The notes beneath the pieces were generated by a model that saw only the letters and a program-made list of their open reading frames with translations, was not told the origin of the DNA and made no database searches. A DNA stretch of 64,000 bases from Narthecium ossifragum (taxonomy: Eukaryota; Streptophyta; Magnoliopsida; Dioscoreales; Nartheciaceae): positions 23,639,648 through 23,703,647 of the forward strand of contig OY986967.1 of assembly GCA_963920575.1 (NCBI GenBank), in the 5' to 3' direction. Both the position numbers and the translations under genes were made by a program. Shown piece by piece: positions 55,179 to 64,000 of this stretch. Positions within the stretch are counted from its first letter, which is position 1, and the number at the start of each line of letters is the position of its first letter.

Positions 55179-55352
55179 GTGCGTAGGAATATTGTGTGCC
55201 TCCCGGGGAGCTCGCTGGTGGCGGTGATGGTGCAGGCGTTGGCCCACAGGGTGAACTACGTGTGGGTGGTCGACACCGAGGACTACAGTCTCGTCGAGAT
55301 CATCTCATTCCCGGACATCCTCAACCTCTTTCGCGATCATCTCCTCCTTTAG
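55179..55352 (+). pseudogene. Captured CBS-domain gene fragment (CBSX5-like), second copy
   Basis: It reads VRRNIVCLPGSSLVAVMVQA, LAHRVNYVWVVD, EDYSLVEIISFPDILNLF, RDHLLL then TAG, so it reaches a plausible natural C-terminus, unlike the first copy. An upstream acidic stretch is frame-shifted. Only the terminal CBS motif is present. Confidence 0.78.
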
Positions 55353-55453
55353 GAAATGGTGTGTAGGCATCTAGGAATGCCTTGCGATGGTGGCGGTGGG
55401 CATTGTTGATGGCAGGCGGGAGGGGGCTCGAGATTGACCATGCGCATGGACAT

Positions 55454-55617
55454 TCACACGATCTCGGCAAAGACGGCGTCCGTGGCTTTGGTGTCATCTC
55501 CGACAAGCTCCTGATACGCCGCCTCGAAAGCCTCATGCCAGAACCTCGGCACCCTCACCCTCCCGTGCTTGTACACGTCCCACATACGCCTCACCACCTT
55601 CTCGCTCTCGTCTATCT
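55454..55617 (-). pseudogene. Second captured exon-like fragment in Pack-MULE 2, unidentified
   Basis: The minus strand reads DESEKVVRRMWDVYKHGRVR, VPRFWHEAFEAAYQELVGDD and TKATDAVFAEIV before TGA. The composition and pattern are those of a real plant protein, but I cannot name the family. The equivalent in the first duplication copy (about 52400-52590) is frame-shifted. Confidence 0.55.
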
Positions 55618-56043
55618 CCTATCAAATGCAAATGGAGACGGGCTCAAGATTAGAGATCCATCGATACACATACAAAATGGGGATCAATGGAGAAACTTGA
55701 GGGATACGTACGAGAAGGTCCAAGTCGAGGTCGTGGTACCGTGGAGAGGTCATCGTGGAGTGGGTTTAGGTTTTCGACGAATCATCGCAAAGAGACAAAG
55801 CCAGTGACCATTAACCATAAAGTAGTGCCAGGTCAGTACCCGAACCTCCTCCTCCACCTCCAATGGAGTCCTTCCATCCGACCCCCACCATGGCGGAGGC
55901 GGCGGTCGATGATGGATAACGTGTAGAGGGCGGCGGCGGCAGACTAGTCGTAGTAGGCGAGGGTGGCGGGTTGGAGGGTGACTAACTGGGCAGATGCACG
56001 TGGCCGGTTTCCGTCAGTCTACATAGACGACGTCTGTCTGTGA

Positions 56044-56429
56044 TAGGGGTAAGCATTCGGTTCTCGGTTCGGTTCTCGATTCAGAACCGAAGAACCGAAT
56101 TTTTTTCGGTTCTGTTTTTAGAGAACCGAACCAAACCGAACTTATGAAAGAACCGAATCGAATCGAACTTTTGTTCGGTTCCGAACCGAACCGAACTTTT
56201 TGGAACTGAATCGAACTTTTTAGACCATAGGTTCATAGGCTAAGATATGTATGAAAACTTCGGTTCTGACTCGAACCGAACCGAACTTTTTTTAACGAAC
56301 CGAAACCCGAACTTTTCATACATGCCAAAACCGAACCGAACCAAAAAACCGAAAAAACCGAACTGAATGGACCGAACTAATTCGGTTCGGTTCGGTTCTT
56401 CGGGTTCGGTTCGGTTCTGCTCACCCCTA
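56044..56429. mobile_element. hAT-type MITE nested in Pack-MULE 2 (386 bp)
   Basis: Termini TAGGGGTAAGCA and TGCTCACCCCTA are inverted. A perfect 8-bp target duplication gtctgtga flanks it (56036-56043 and 56430-56437), the hAT size. The interior is built from cggttcggttc and gaaccgaacc repeats in both orientations and can fold on itself. No gene. Confidence 0.94.
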
Positions 56430-56561
56430 GTCTGTGATTTGATATTAAATCACGCGGTTTTAATATTTGAAGTTATCCATTCGAGAACCAATTTTACGAG
56501 ATACCAAATCACTTATTTTTAAAAATTGGAGGTATCAAAATGCTTTTGACCCTAGAAATAA

Positions 56562-58641
56562 TTGCCCCTAGAAATAATTGCCCCGCATTGCCTGAATGAA
56601 GTTAGAAACCACTCCTTATATCACGAAACACTCCCATATTATACCAAATAGCCTACATGAAGTTAGATATCTCATCGCCAATATGAAGTTTTCCATAGTG
56701 ATTATGATATTAATGACATATTAGTAATCTGAACTGATGTGATTATGATATTAATCATAGTTTAATTACTGTTTTTTATCGCCGATATTTGCTGACGGGA
56801 CATCTAGCAGCAATTGTCGAATTTTTGATGAATCAGTTAACACGACGATTGTTATCATCGCTACATGTCAAAATAATTACCACTAAAAGTCTTTTTTATT
56901 ATTATTATAGTGAACATACTCAAAAAACCATGTTAATCGTATGAAACCATGAAAAGGAGGAACTAGACCGTCGACAACATCTCGCATGCAATACCGTCAG
57001 CCCTATTGATATGTTCTAGAGATATACAAGAAGATAACATAAACAAAATGTAAAACCCTCCCAAAGCTCTTCGCTAATCTCTCAACCTCCATATCCTCGT
57101 TTGAATCATATTCAATCATCAACTTTCAGCAGCCTTCCTCCAAGAGCCTCACTCACTGCCATCACCCCAAGACATCCACCGACCTTACCACCAGCCAATC
57201 AAGACGTGCAATTATTTTTCTACAGTATAATTTCCATAAACAAAATGACCTGTCACATGGGGGTGACGCCCCCCCCCCCCTCCTCTATCTATCTATCTAT
57301 CCTCCTCCACCAATATAAAGGATAGGTGGATAATATTGGTGGATAGGTGGTGGAGGATCGGGTCCTCCAAAAAGTGGGAGGATCCGGATCATTATTCTCC
57401 AAAAAGTGAGTCTTTCTACAGCGACTTTTAAAAAGATTTCATAAAATGACCTTACATACTTTTTAATATATGCCATTTTTTCATTGTTTCTTCCCAACTT
57501 CTAATTTAATTAGTATCTGATCTTGATCGCCTACCTAGCTCTCTTCAAGAAATTCATACATCGTTATCATTAATAAGTCTCTAATCTTTCCAATTCTTTT
57601 TTTTTAAAAATTAGTTGAGCCCCAAAGTCTAGTCAAATATGATATGTTTATTGATCCAATGGCTTTTTTTATACCTAAGTAAATCTGTAAGATTGGAACC
57701 TTTTACGGCTTAAAGTTGGTATCATGTCAGTAATGTTGTAGATATTTTTAAAGACGAATATAAATTGATATTTGAGTAGTTGAGATTTAGATCTCGGCTT
57801 AAAACTCTCAAATACATGATGGTGGACACTCCATTATTAAATGGGAAATCATTAGACTTTCCGTCCTCTAACATGCACTACAAATTAATGGGGTTGGTTT
57901 TCATATCTACTTTCCTGTAACCAAACAACGCGGTTGAAAGATACTAGATAGGAAACTGGTAATTTTTTGAGTGGGCCGGATCTTAAAGTTGGTATTACCA
58001 AGTGTGATTGAAATTAAAATGAAAGATTTCACTTCTCATTTCCCACCATTTTCTTTTTAAATTATTTTTCATAAAATATTAGAAAGTGGACATTATTGTT
58101 TGCTTGACATCCTTGTAGATTCAAGAACTTTGCAGCGGAACTTCCATTTCCGAGGTCGCCGAAATTGAAATTTCATGTAAATATTCGAAGCAAATTTCAT
58201 ACTAGCGATTTGAAAAATTAAAGTTGAATTTCTTAACTCTGATGATACTTCCAAAGTTGGCTGTCTAAAGATTTATTTTGGTCGCTCTCCAATCATCTTT
58301 CACAACTTAAAAAATTGCTTGCCGTTCCTTGTAGATCGCAAGATTTGTCGTTGGAGCAGTTGTCCCTGCGTAAAATATATACTATTTTTTTACCATAAAT
58401 TTAAAGAGAGTCAGTCATACATGGGCAGGTTTACTTTTTGGTGGAACCACTTTTTTCCTATATCAAATAGCTTATTCGTACTGGCACTTAATTTGGTTTA
58501 TGAACTCTCATGCAGGTGGCTCTCTACAATTAATATGTCAACCAATTCATCAAAGCCTAGAGCTTTTCTTTCTCTATATATCTCATCAAAATTCTCATTC
58601 ATCTACCAAAGCTGCGTCAGAGGCGAGAGAGAGAGAGAGAG
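56562..58641. other. Intergenic region and upstream flank of the intact UGT
   Basis: It is AT-rich and without a recognisable gene. A direct 16-bp repeat (cccctagaaataattg) sits at the MULE border. A C-run with (ctat)n and a hairpin of ccaccaatat/atattggtgg lie at 57268-57360. A gagagagaga run lies just before the UGT ATG, probably in the leader. Short frames overlapping the UGT start (58319-58669) are not genes. Confidence 0.6.
57268..57360. repeat. C-run, (CTAT)n microsatellite and inverted repeat
   Basis: The C-run is followed by ctatctatctatctatc, then atcctcctccaccaatat and its near complement atattggtggataggtggtg about 16 bp apart. Confidence 0.75.
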
Positions 58642-60051
58642 ATGGGGTCTGCGTCTCCAGCCCACGTAGCCATATTTCCATTCATGTCGAAAGGCCACAC
58701 CTTGCCACTCATCTACCTCGCTCGCCTCCTTCACCGCCGCCGCCTCGCCACCGTCACCTTCTTCACCACCCCTCTGAATGCATCCTACATCCGCAGCTCA
58801 CTCTCCGGCAGCGCCGCCGAAGCTGACATCATCGAACTCCCCTTCCCAGATAACATCCCTGGTCTCCCGGCCGGCGTTGAGAGCACCGACCAGCTCCCGT
58901 CCATGTCGCTCTTCCTCACCTTCGTCGACGCCGTCAAAAACCTCCGTCCCCACTTCGAGCAGGCGCTCGAGCGGACGCCGACCATCAGCTTCCTGATCTC
59001 CGATCTCTTCCTTGGATGGACTCAAGAGTCCGCATCCAAGTATGGGGTTCCAAGAATCACCTTCGGTGGTATGAACACCTTCTCCTCGGTTATCTCCGGC
59101 AGCATCGCTCGGCACAGGCCGCATGCCGGCATCGCCTCCGACGATGAGCCCTTTGCGGTCCCCGGCTTTCCAGGCGTGACGGTCACAAAAGCCGATTTAG
59201 TCCCTCCCTTCGATGACCCAGAATTTAAAGGCCCCCTTGGCGAGTTCGTTATAGAACAAGTTAAGTTTCAAAGTGAAAGCTATGGGGTCATTGTTAACAG
59301 CTTCTATGAGATCGAGTCACCTTACATCGCTTATGCTAGCAAGGAGTGGGGGCTGAGACATTGGTGCATTGGCCCGCTTGGCCTGGCGAGACCGGCGGCG
59401 CCGCCGGCTGAGCAGAAACCGGCGTGGATTCAGTGGTTGGACACGCGATTGGCGGCGAAGAAGCCGGTCCTCTACATCGCCTTCGGAACTCAAGCCGAGC
59501 TATCACTTTCTCAGCTGCGAGAGATTGCCATCGCACTGGAGGAGACTAAATTGAGTTTCTTGTGGGTGGTGAGGAATAAGGAAGCCGACTTAGGGGAAGG
59601 GTTCGAAGAGAGGATGGTTGATAGAGGGAGAGTGGTAAGGGAATGGGTGGATCAAATAGAGATTTTGAGCCATGAGAGTGTTCAAGGATTCATGAGCCAT
59701 TGTGGATGGAACTCGGTGCTGGAGAGCATATGTGCCGGCGTGCCGATCTTGGCATGGCCGATGATGGCGGAGCAGCACCTGAACGCGAAGTTCGTGGTGG
59801 AGGAACTGAAGATTGGTCTGAGAATTCAGACGGTCAACGGCAAGCGCGAGGGATGGGTGGAGCAGAAGGAAATTGAGCGCATGGCGAGGGAGTTGTTTTT
59901 GGGAGAGAAGGGGAAGTTGGCTGAGATCAAGGTGAAGAGGTTGGCTGCTGCTGCTGTGGCTGCCATGGATGCTGGAGGGTCATCATGGAACACATTGGAG
60001 GAGATGGTTGGTGAGGTCTGCGAGAAGAAGAGAATATTATGTCAGAGTTAG
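58642..60051 (+). CDS. UDP-glycosyltransferase, UGT90A-like, intact
   Basis: An uninterrupted frame of 469 residues, normal for family-1 plant UGTs. The catalytic His is in SKGHTLP (H19) and the likely activating Asp is D121 (SFLISDLFLGW). The 44-residue sugar-nucleotide box runs from W335 to Q378 (WVDQIEILSHESVQGF, HCGWNSVLESICAG, PILAWPMMAEQ). Its terminal Gln suggests UDP-glucose. FTTPLNASYIRSSL, FPDNIPGLPAGVESTD and EWVDQIEILSHESV resemble the UGT90A group. The acceptor is unknown. No signal peptide or membrane segment is evident, so it is probably cytosolic. The ATG follows a GA-repeat leader and aligns with the pseudogene start at 13012. It is the functional member of a local tandem array. 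Confidence 0.95.
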   Translation: MGSASPAHVAIFPFMSKGHTLPLIYLARLLHRRRLATVTFFTTPLNASYIRSSLSGSAAEADIIELPFPDNIPGLPAGVESTDQLPSMSLFLTFVDAVKNLRPHFEQALERTPTISFLISDLFLGWTQESASKYGVPRITFGGMNTFSSVISGSIARHRPHAGIASDDEPFAVPGFPGVTVTKADLVPPFDDPEFKGPLGEFVIEQVKFQSESYGVIVNSFYEIESPYIAYASKEWGLRHWCIGPLGLARPAAPPAEQKPAWIQWLDTRLAAKKPVLYIAFGTQAELSLSQLREIAIALEETKLSFLWVVRNKEADLGEGFEERMVDRGRVVREWVDQIEILSHESVQGFMSHCGWNSVLESICAGVPILAWPMMAEQHLNAKFVVEELKIGLRIQTVNGKREGWVEQKEIERMARELFLGEKGKLAEIKVKRLAAAAVAAMDAGGSSWNTLEEMVGEVCEKKRILCQS

Positions 60052-61340
60052 CAATTGTCTGAGCTTGGCGTGAGGTTAATTAAGCTACAATTGTTTAGAT
60101 ACTTTGCCTGCATCATGTGTAGCAGGAGTCAGGAGAGGGTCTAGCTATTCTATGCCCTATGCCCTTCTTTAGATACTTTGCATGCTTTATTGATCTATAA
60201 GTCATTTGAGCTTCTGATAAATTTAAATCTGTTTCATAAATTCACACCAAAAGAAAAGCTAGCTAGCTAATACAGTACTTGAGACACATGCATGAACCCT
60301 ACTCGTCTATAGATCGAGACAAGAATACATAGTCATGTGTAAGCTATACAGGGCAATCTCTCAAGATTTGAGGGTCCCTCTTAGATAGATGGAACCAAGA
60401 AGACTCTGTGTTGTCGCAAGGTTCGCTGGCAATCTAATTCTTGGTTCCATCGATATACCTTACCTTTCAAGTGCAAAGAAGCACATGACGCGGAGCTAGA
60501 AAACGTTTTGCCATCCAATTGGCATTAGACGGTCTTTGACGTGTGTTAGGATTTATTCTATTATAATCAAGACTTGGTATTCTCTTTTTTAATTAGCTTC
60601 AACGTGAATTAATTAAAATTTTAAAAGGATCATAATTAGCTGGGGTTGCATGCTGTTGATTCATTTCTTTTTCATTGCATGATCAATTCGTATCAATCAG
60701 AAGACATATTTTTACCTCAAACCTCTGAATTTATAGTTGTACTGCACGGCTCGTTTCCAGGCCATCTTTCTCATAGGTTATTGTCACCGGCTTGACCATT
60801 ATAATGGGTTATACTATAAATAATCTTGTAATCTAGGATTAAGGTTGTATATATGAGAGGAACAAGTAGCAGCTCTGAGAGATGTTCAAATTTGTATGGA
60901 AAGGATGAAAATGATGTGTTGATTTTCTCATATTATCTAGGAAATAGTCTTTTTTTATTTCTTGATATCATTTTCAATCAAAAGAAAAACGAATGTGTTT
61001 TCAGCACTGAAGATGGTCAAACCAAACAGCCCCCTGGTTGTTAGGGGAAGTGGTTGTATATACGAGAGGAACCACTTCTTTTTTTTTTTCTTTTGACAAG
61101 GTAAGCCCAAAGGCTAAAAGCAGAAAACATCCAACCCAGATCACTTTATTCGTTTCTAAATTGTATATTCACTGTTAAAGACCTTATTCGTACTGGCACT
61201 AAATCTGGGAATCAACTTTCATGCAGGTTTTTCTCTAAAAGTAAAGTATCTTCCAATTCATGATCAAAAGCTTATTCGTCCTAGCACTTCATCTGGGGAT
61301 CAACTTTCATGCCGGTTGTTCTCTAAATTAAACATCTTCA
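60052..61340. other. 3' flank of the intact UGT and UGT-array spacer
   Basis: 60052-60257 is the probable 3' UTR. From gctagctagctaatacag it matches 6028-6813, and from about 60878 it matches 12545-12920, in one continuous run. It is therefore the uninterrupted form of the spacer that carries the LINE and Pack-MULE 1 in the other unit. The match stops at 61340, where Copia begins; a further UGT copy would be expected beyond the element. Confidence 0.85.
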
Positions 61341-61420
61341 TGTAAGAAGGGAGTTGAGATTGAGTACATGTATGTTATGTTTTGTGACAAAAAAGAGATA
61401 TACAAGGTATATATGTAACA
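61341..61420 (-). repeat. Copia 3' LTR, only 80 bp
   Basis: The minus strand starts TGTTACATATATACC directly after the G-run and ends CTTCTTACA at the host junction, giving TG..CA termini. This is very short for a Copia LTR. The 5' LTR is not in view to confirm it. Confidence 0.75.
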
Positions 61421-61434
61421 CCCCCCCCTCAAAA

Positions 61435-64000
61435 TCAAGGTGGATCAAACACCGAGAGTTTGCCTACAAGATGTCTAAATCTAGGAGTAGGATGAGACTT
61501 CGTAAAGAAGTCGGCAAGCTGCCCGGCAAAAGGCACATGGGGGAGGAGAACGGTGCCAGTCTGAAGATGCTGACGAACAAAATGACAATCAAGCTCTATA
61601 TGCATCGTCCGCTCATGAAATACAGGACTGCTGGCAATCTGCATAGCACTGCGATTATCGCAGTAGAGTGAAGTAGGTCCTGAGGAAAAGACACCAAGAT
61701 CACAAAGGAGTCGCCGAAGATGAACGATCTCCTTTGTAGTGGTAGACATGACACGATACTCAGCCTCGGTACTGAAAAGAGAGACAACATCTTGTTTCTT
61801 ACACCGCCAAGAAATAAGAGCGTCTCCAAGAAAGATACAAAAACCAGTAGTCGAGCGTCTGGTCGTAGGATCACGAAGTATCCGAAGAAGAGCAGCATAG
61901 TGAGCGTGGTGCGGCGACAAACCGACTCACGATGCTGACGGCATGAGAGATATCTGGTCTGGTGATACATAGGTATACCAGCTGCCCAACTAGCTGTCTG
62001 TAGCGTGTGGGATCCGAGAGAGGCTCACCATCAGTAGGACGGAGGCGAACATGGAGCTCAAGAGGAGTGTCTACAATGCGATCATCCGAGATAGCCGCTC
62101 GACTAAGGATGTCAGATATGTAGCGCTGCTGAGAAAGTAAGATCCCACGTTCGCCCTGAGCAATCTCCAGTCCCAAAAAGTAGCGTAGAGAACCTAAATC
62201 CTTCATCTGAAACCGACTCCGAAGATGAGCTTGAAGAGATGTAATAGCAGCCGAGTCATCTCCAATGATGATCATATCATCAACATAGAGGAGGAGAATC
62301 GCCCGCCCCTGCGAGGAGGACCGCACAAACAGAGAGTGGTCTTGAGCACTTTGAACAAAACTGATCTCTGTGACAGAACTGCGGAAACGCTCAAACCAGG
62401 CGCGAGGAGCCTGTTTGAGTCCATAGATGGCACGGCGAAGACGACAAGTATGACCAATAGGAGCAGAGAGACCCGGAGGTGGATGCATGTAGACAACCTC
62501 TGAGAGATCTCCGTGAAGAAATGCATTCTTCACATCCATCTGAAGAAGAGGCCAGTGTCGAGCTGCAGCAACTGCAAGGAGAGTACGAACAGTGCTCATC
62601 TGAGCGACAGGAGCAAATGTCTCCTCATAATCAATGCCATACTCCTGAGTAAAACCACGAGCAACTAATCGGGCCTTATGTCGCTCAATAGAGCCATCAG
62701 ATCGCCGCTTGACCTTGAAGACCCATTTGCAGCTAAAAGGCTCAATCCCAGGAGGAAGAGGAACAAGATCCCAGGTGCGGGTATGAACAAAAGCGCTGAG
62801 CTCCTCTGCCATAGCCTCCTGCCACTGTGGAAGCTGGGCTGCCTCATGATAAGATCGGGGCTCCTGATTAAGATGAATGGCAGATAGAAAGGCATGGAAC
62901 TCAGGAGAATATGAGGCAACAGATGACCAACCATATCTGCGGGGAGGGTGGTGAGCTCACTGAGGATATCGAGGAGGAGGTGTAGAGACTGTAGTAGACG
63001 ATGGAGGAGAGGCAACCAGCGGAGAGTGCAGAAGATCCACAGCAGAGGAAGTGTCACTGGTCGTAGGTTGGGGGCGAGGAGAGGCCAGAAGGGATGGGGG
63101 AGTGGGGGTAGCGATCGATGGGACTAACGGATAGGACGGAATAGGATAGGGAGATAAGGAAGGATGGGGAATGGAGGTAGATGCTGAAGGTGAGACAGAT
63201 AAAGGCTGAAGAAAAGTGAGATCCTGCGAGGCAGAGGAATAATAAGGAACATCCTTAAGAAAGAACACATGGCGAGAAATGCGAAGACGCCGTGTCACAG
63301 GATCATAACAATGATAACCCTTGTGTTCAGAGCTAAGGCCTAGTAGAACACATCGGACCGATCGAGCAGATAATTTGGTCCGCTCATGAGGAGGAACCAA
63401 CACAAAGCACGTACAACCAAAGACTCGGAGGGGACGATAGTCGGGGGGTTTGGAGTAAAGACGCTCATAAGGAGAGACACCTGAAAGAAGAGGAGAGGGC
63501 ATGAGGTTAATAAGATGAACTGAAGTAAGAAGTGCCTCAGCCCAGAAAGTGCGGGGAACCTGAGAAGAGAGGAGAAGGGCTCGAGTAGTCTCCAGTATGT
63601 GTCGATGCTTGCGCTCAGCGATGCCATTTTGCTCATGGGTGTAGGGACAAGACTGTTGGAAAACGGTCCCATGAGACTGGAAGATAGATCGCATATGAGA
63701 GGAGGTGTACTCACGAGCACAGTCAGAACGAAAGACCTGAATACGCTGGTGAAACTGGGTTTGAACCATAGCAGTGAAGTGCTGATAAATTTGAGGAAGC
63801 TCAGATCGGTGACACATAAGATAAACCTAGGTAAAACGAGAATAATCATCTATAAAACTGATAAAATAAAGATAGCCACACATAGATGAGATGGGAGCGG
63901 GGCCCCAAATGTCTGAATGTACTAAAGCAAAAGGGGTACAAGATTGAATAGTACGTAGAGGAAATGGCTGAGCTACAAATTTAGCAAGTTTACAACCAGA
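61435..64000 (-). pseudogene. Copia polyprotein: integrase, reverse transcriptase, RNase H (partial, broken)
   Basis: From the right edge: integrase (HSDIWGPAP, FISFIDDYSRFT, FRSDCAREYTS, CPYTHEQNGIAERKHRHIL), the integrase C-terminal region (YERLYSKPPDYRPLRVFGC), RT (WDLVPLPPG, KARLVARGFTQEYGIDYEET, QMDVKNAFLHGDL, LLLYVDDMIII, YFLGLEIAQ), and RNase H (TTRRSTTGFCIFLG, SLFSTEAEYRVM). Defects: TAG where Trp is expected in SRFT.VYLM (63829-63831), TGA after PPPRYPQ (62957-62959), and near 61925 a one-base frame change plus loss of the segment between the ...LLRILR and DPTTRRST motifs, which normally carries the first RNase H Asp. Integrase and RT catalytic residues remain, but the element cannot make a full polyprotein. 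Confidence 0.92.

Larger units (their letters stand above)
52666..55680. repeat. Tandem duplication, second copy (interrupted)
   Basis: It continues the homology with 50447-52665 in the order 52666-53480 then 54531-55680. It is split by retrotransposon fragment X (53480-54530). The junction at about 52665 joins MULE interior (gagac) to gggcaagtgattag; a short gggc is shared at the two breakpoints. Confidence 0.85.
54926..56552. mobile_element. Gene-capturing Mutator-like element (Pack-MULE 2), complete
   Basis: Inverted termini of at least 120 bp begin gggttaaatgcattttgg on the left and gggtcaaaagcattttga as reverse complement on the right. They share aaaaataagtgattt, cgtaaaat and atttaatatcaaatcaca. 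A perfect 9-bp target duplication tagaaataa flanks it (54917-54925 and 56553-56561). The interior holds a CBS-domain fragment (+), a second gene fragment (-) and a nested hAT MITE. No transposase is present. Confidence 0.94.
61341..64000 (-). mobile_element. Ty1/Copia retrotransposon, 3' half (continues off the right edge)
   Basis: On the minus strand the order is integrase, reverse transcriptase, RNase H, a G-run (61421-61428) and the 3' LTR, which is the Copia order. The boundary at 61340/61341 is fixed by comparison with the spacer at about 12920. The 5' half and 5' LTR lie outside the window. Confidence 0.93.

Overview
The window is plant nuclear DNA and almost certainly monocot. The real coding exons are GC-rich at third positions, and the gene families are plant-specific: UGT90A-type glycosyltransferase, PUB18/19-type U-box protein, ATL RING-H2, NHL/LEA-2, alpha-expansin and RPM1-like NLR. 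The species cannot be read from sequence alone. Most of the 64 kb is nested transposable elements. Only three open reading frames look like intact protein genes: the U-box/ARM E3 ligase at 46426-48471 (+), the UDP-glycosyltransferase at 58642-60051 (+), and an ATL-type RING-H2 gene at 10862-11533 (+) that lies inside a transposon.

Layout, left to right. 1-6027: tandem non-autonomous LTR retrotransposon units, read on the minus strand, with 1270-bp LTRs at 1519-2788 and 4758-6027. 6028-14392: an old UGT-array unit, made of a spacer, a 5'-truncated LINE (6826-9947), a gene-capturing Mutator-like element (9983-12544: ATL gene plus NHL fragment) and a frameshifted UGT pseudogene (13012-14392). 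14395-18404: retrotransposon pieces around an NLR pseudogene (15770-16675). 18573-20816: a second gene-capturing MULE with a perfect 9-bp target duplication, carrying an alpha-expansin first exon and a C2H2 zinc-finger fragment. 22016-28133: a full-length but dead L1-type LINE on the minus strand. 28805-37973: PIF/Harbinger-like non-autonomous elements flanked by TTA, with AT-rich arrays and an array whose ATTTTCATC unit changes strand twice. 37424/37977-45278: a decayed PIF/Harbinger element with a Myb-like gene and a transposase gene, the latter split by a solo LTR.

45282-48471 is the U-box gene with an ACGT-rich promoter. 50447-55680 is a 2.2-kb tandem duplication. Its second copy holds a retrotransposon fragment and a complete gene-capturing MULE (54926-56552, 9-bp target duplication, CBS-domain fragment), which itself contains a hAT-type MITE (8-bp target duplication). 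58642-61340 is the intact UGT and its 3' spacer. That spacer is homologous to the sequence upstream of the UGT pseudogene, so the two UGTs belong to one tandem array and each serves as an empty-site reference for insertions in the other. 61341-64000 is a Ty1/Copia element on the minus strand with a very short 3' LTR and a broken pol.

The host genes do not form a pathway. The main interest is the density of gene-capturing MULEs (three in about 47 kb, with fragments of at least five recognisable or gene-like loci), the precise nesting order that target duplications reveal, and the intact captured RING-H2 gene.
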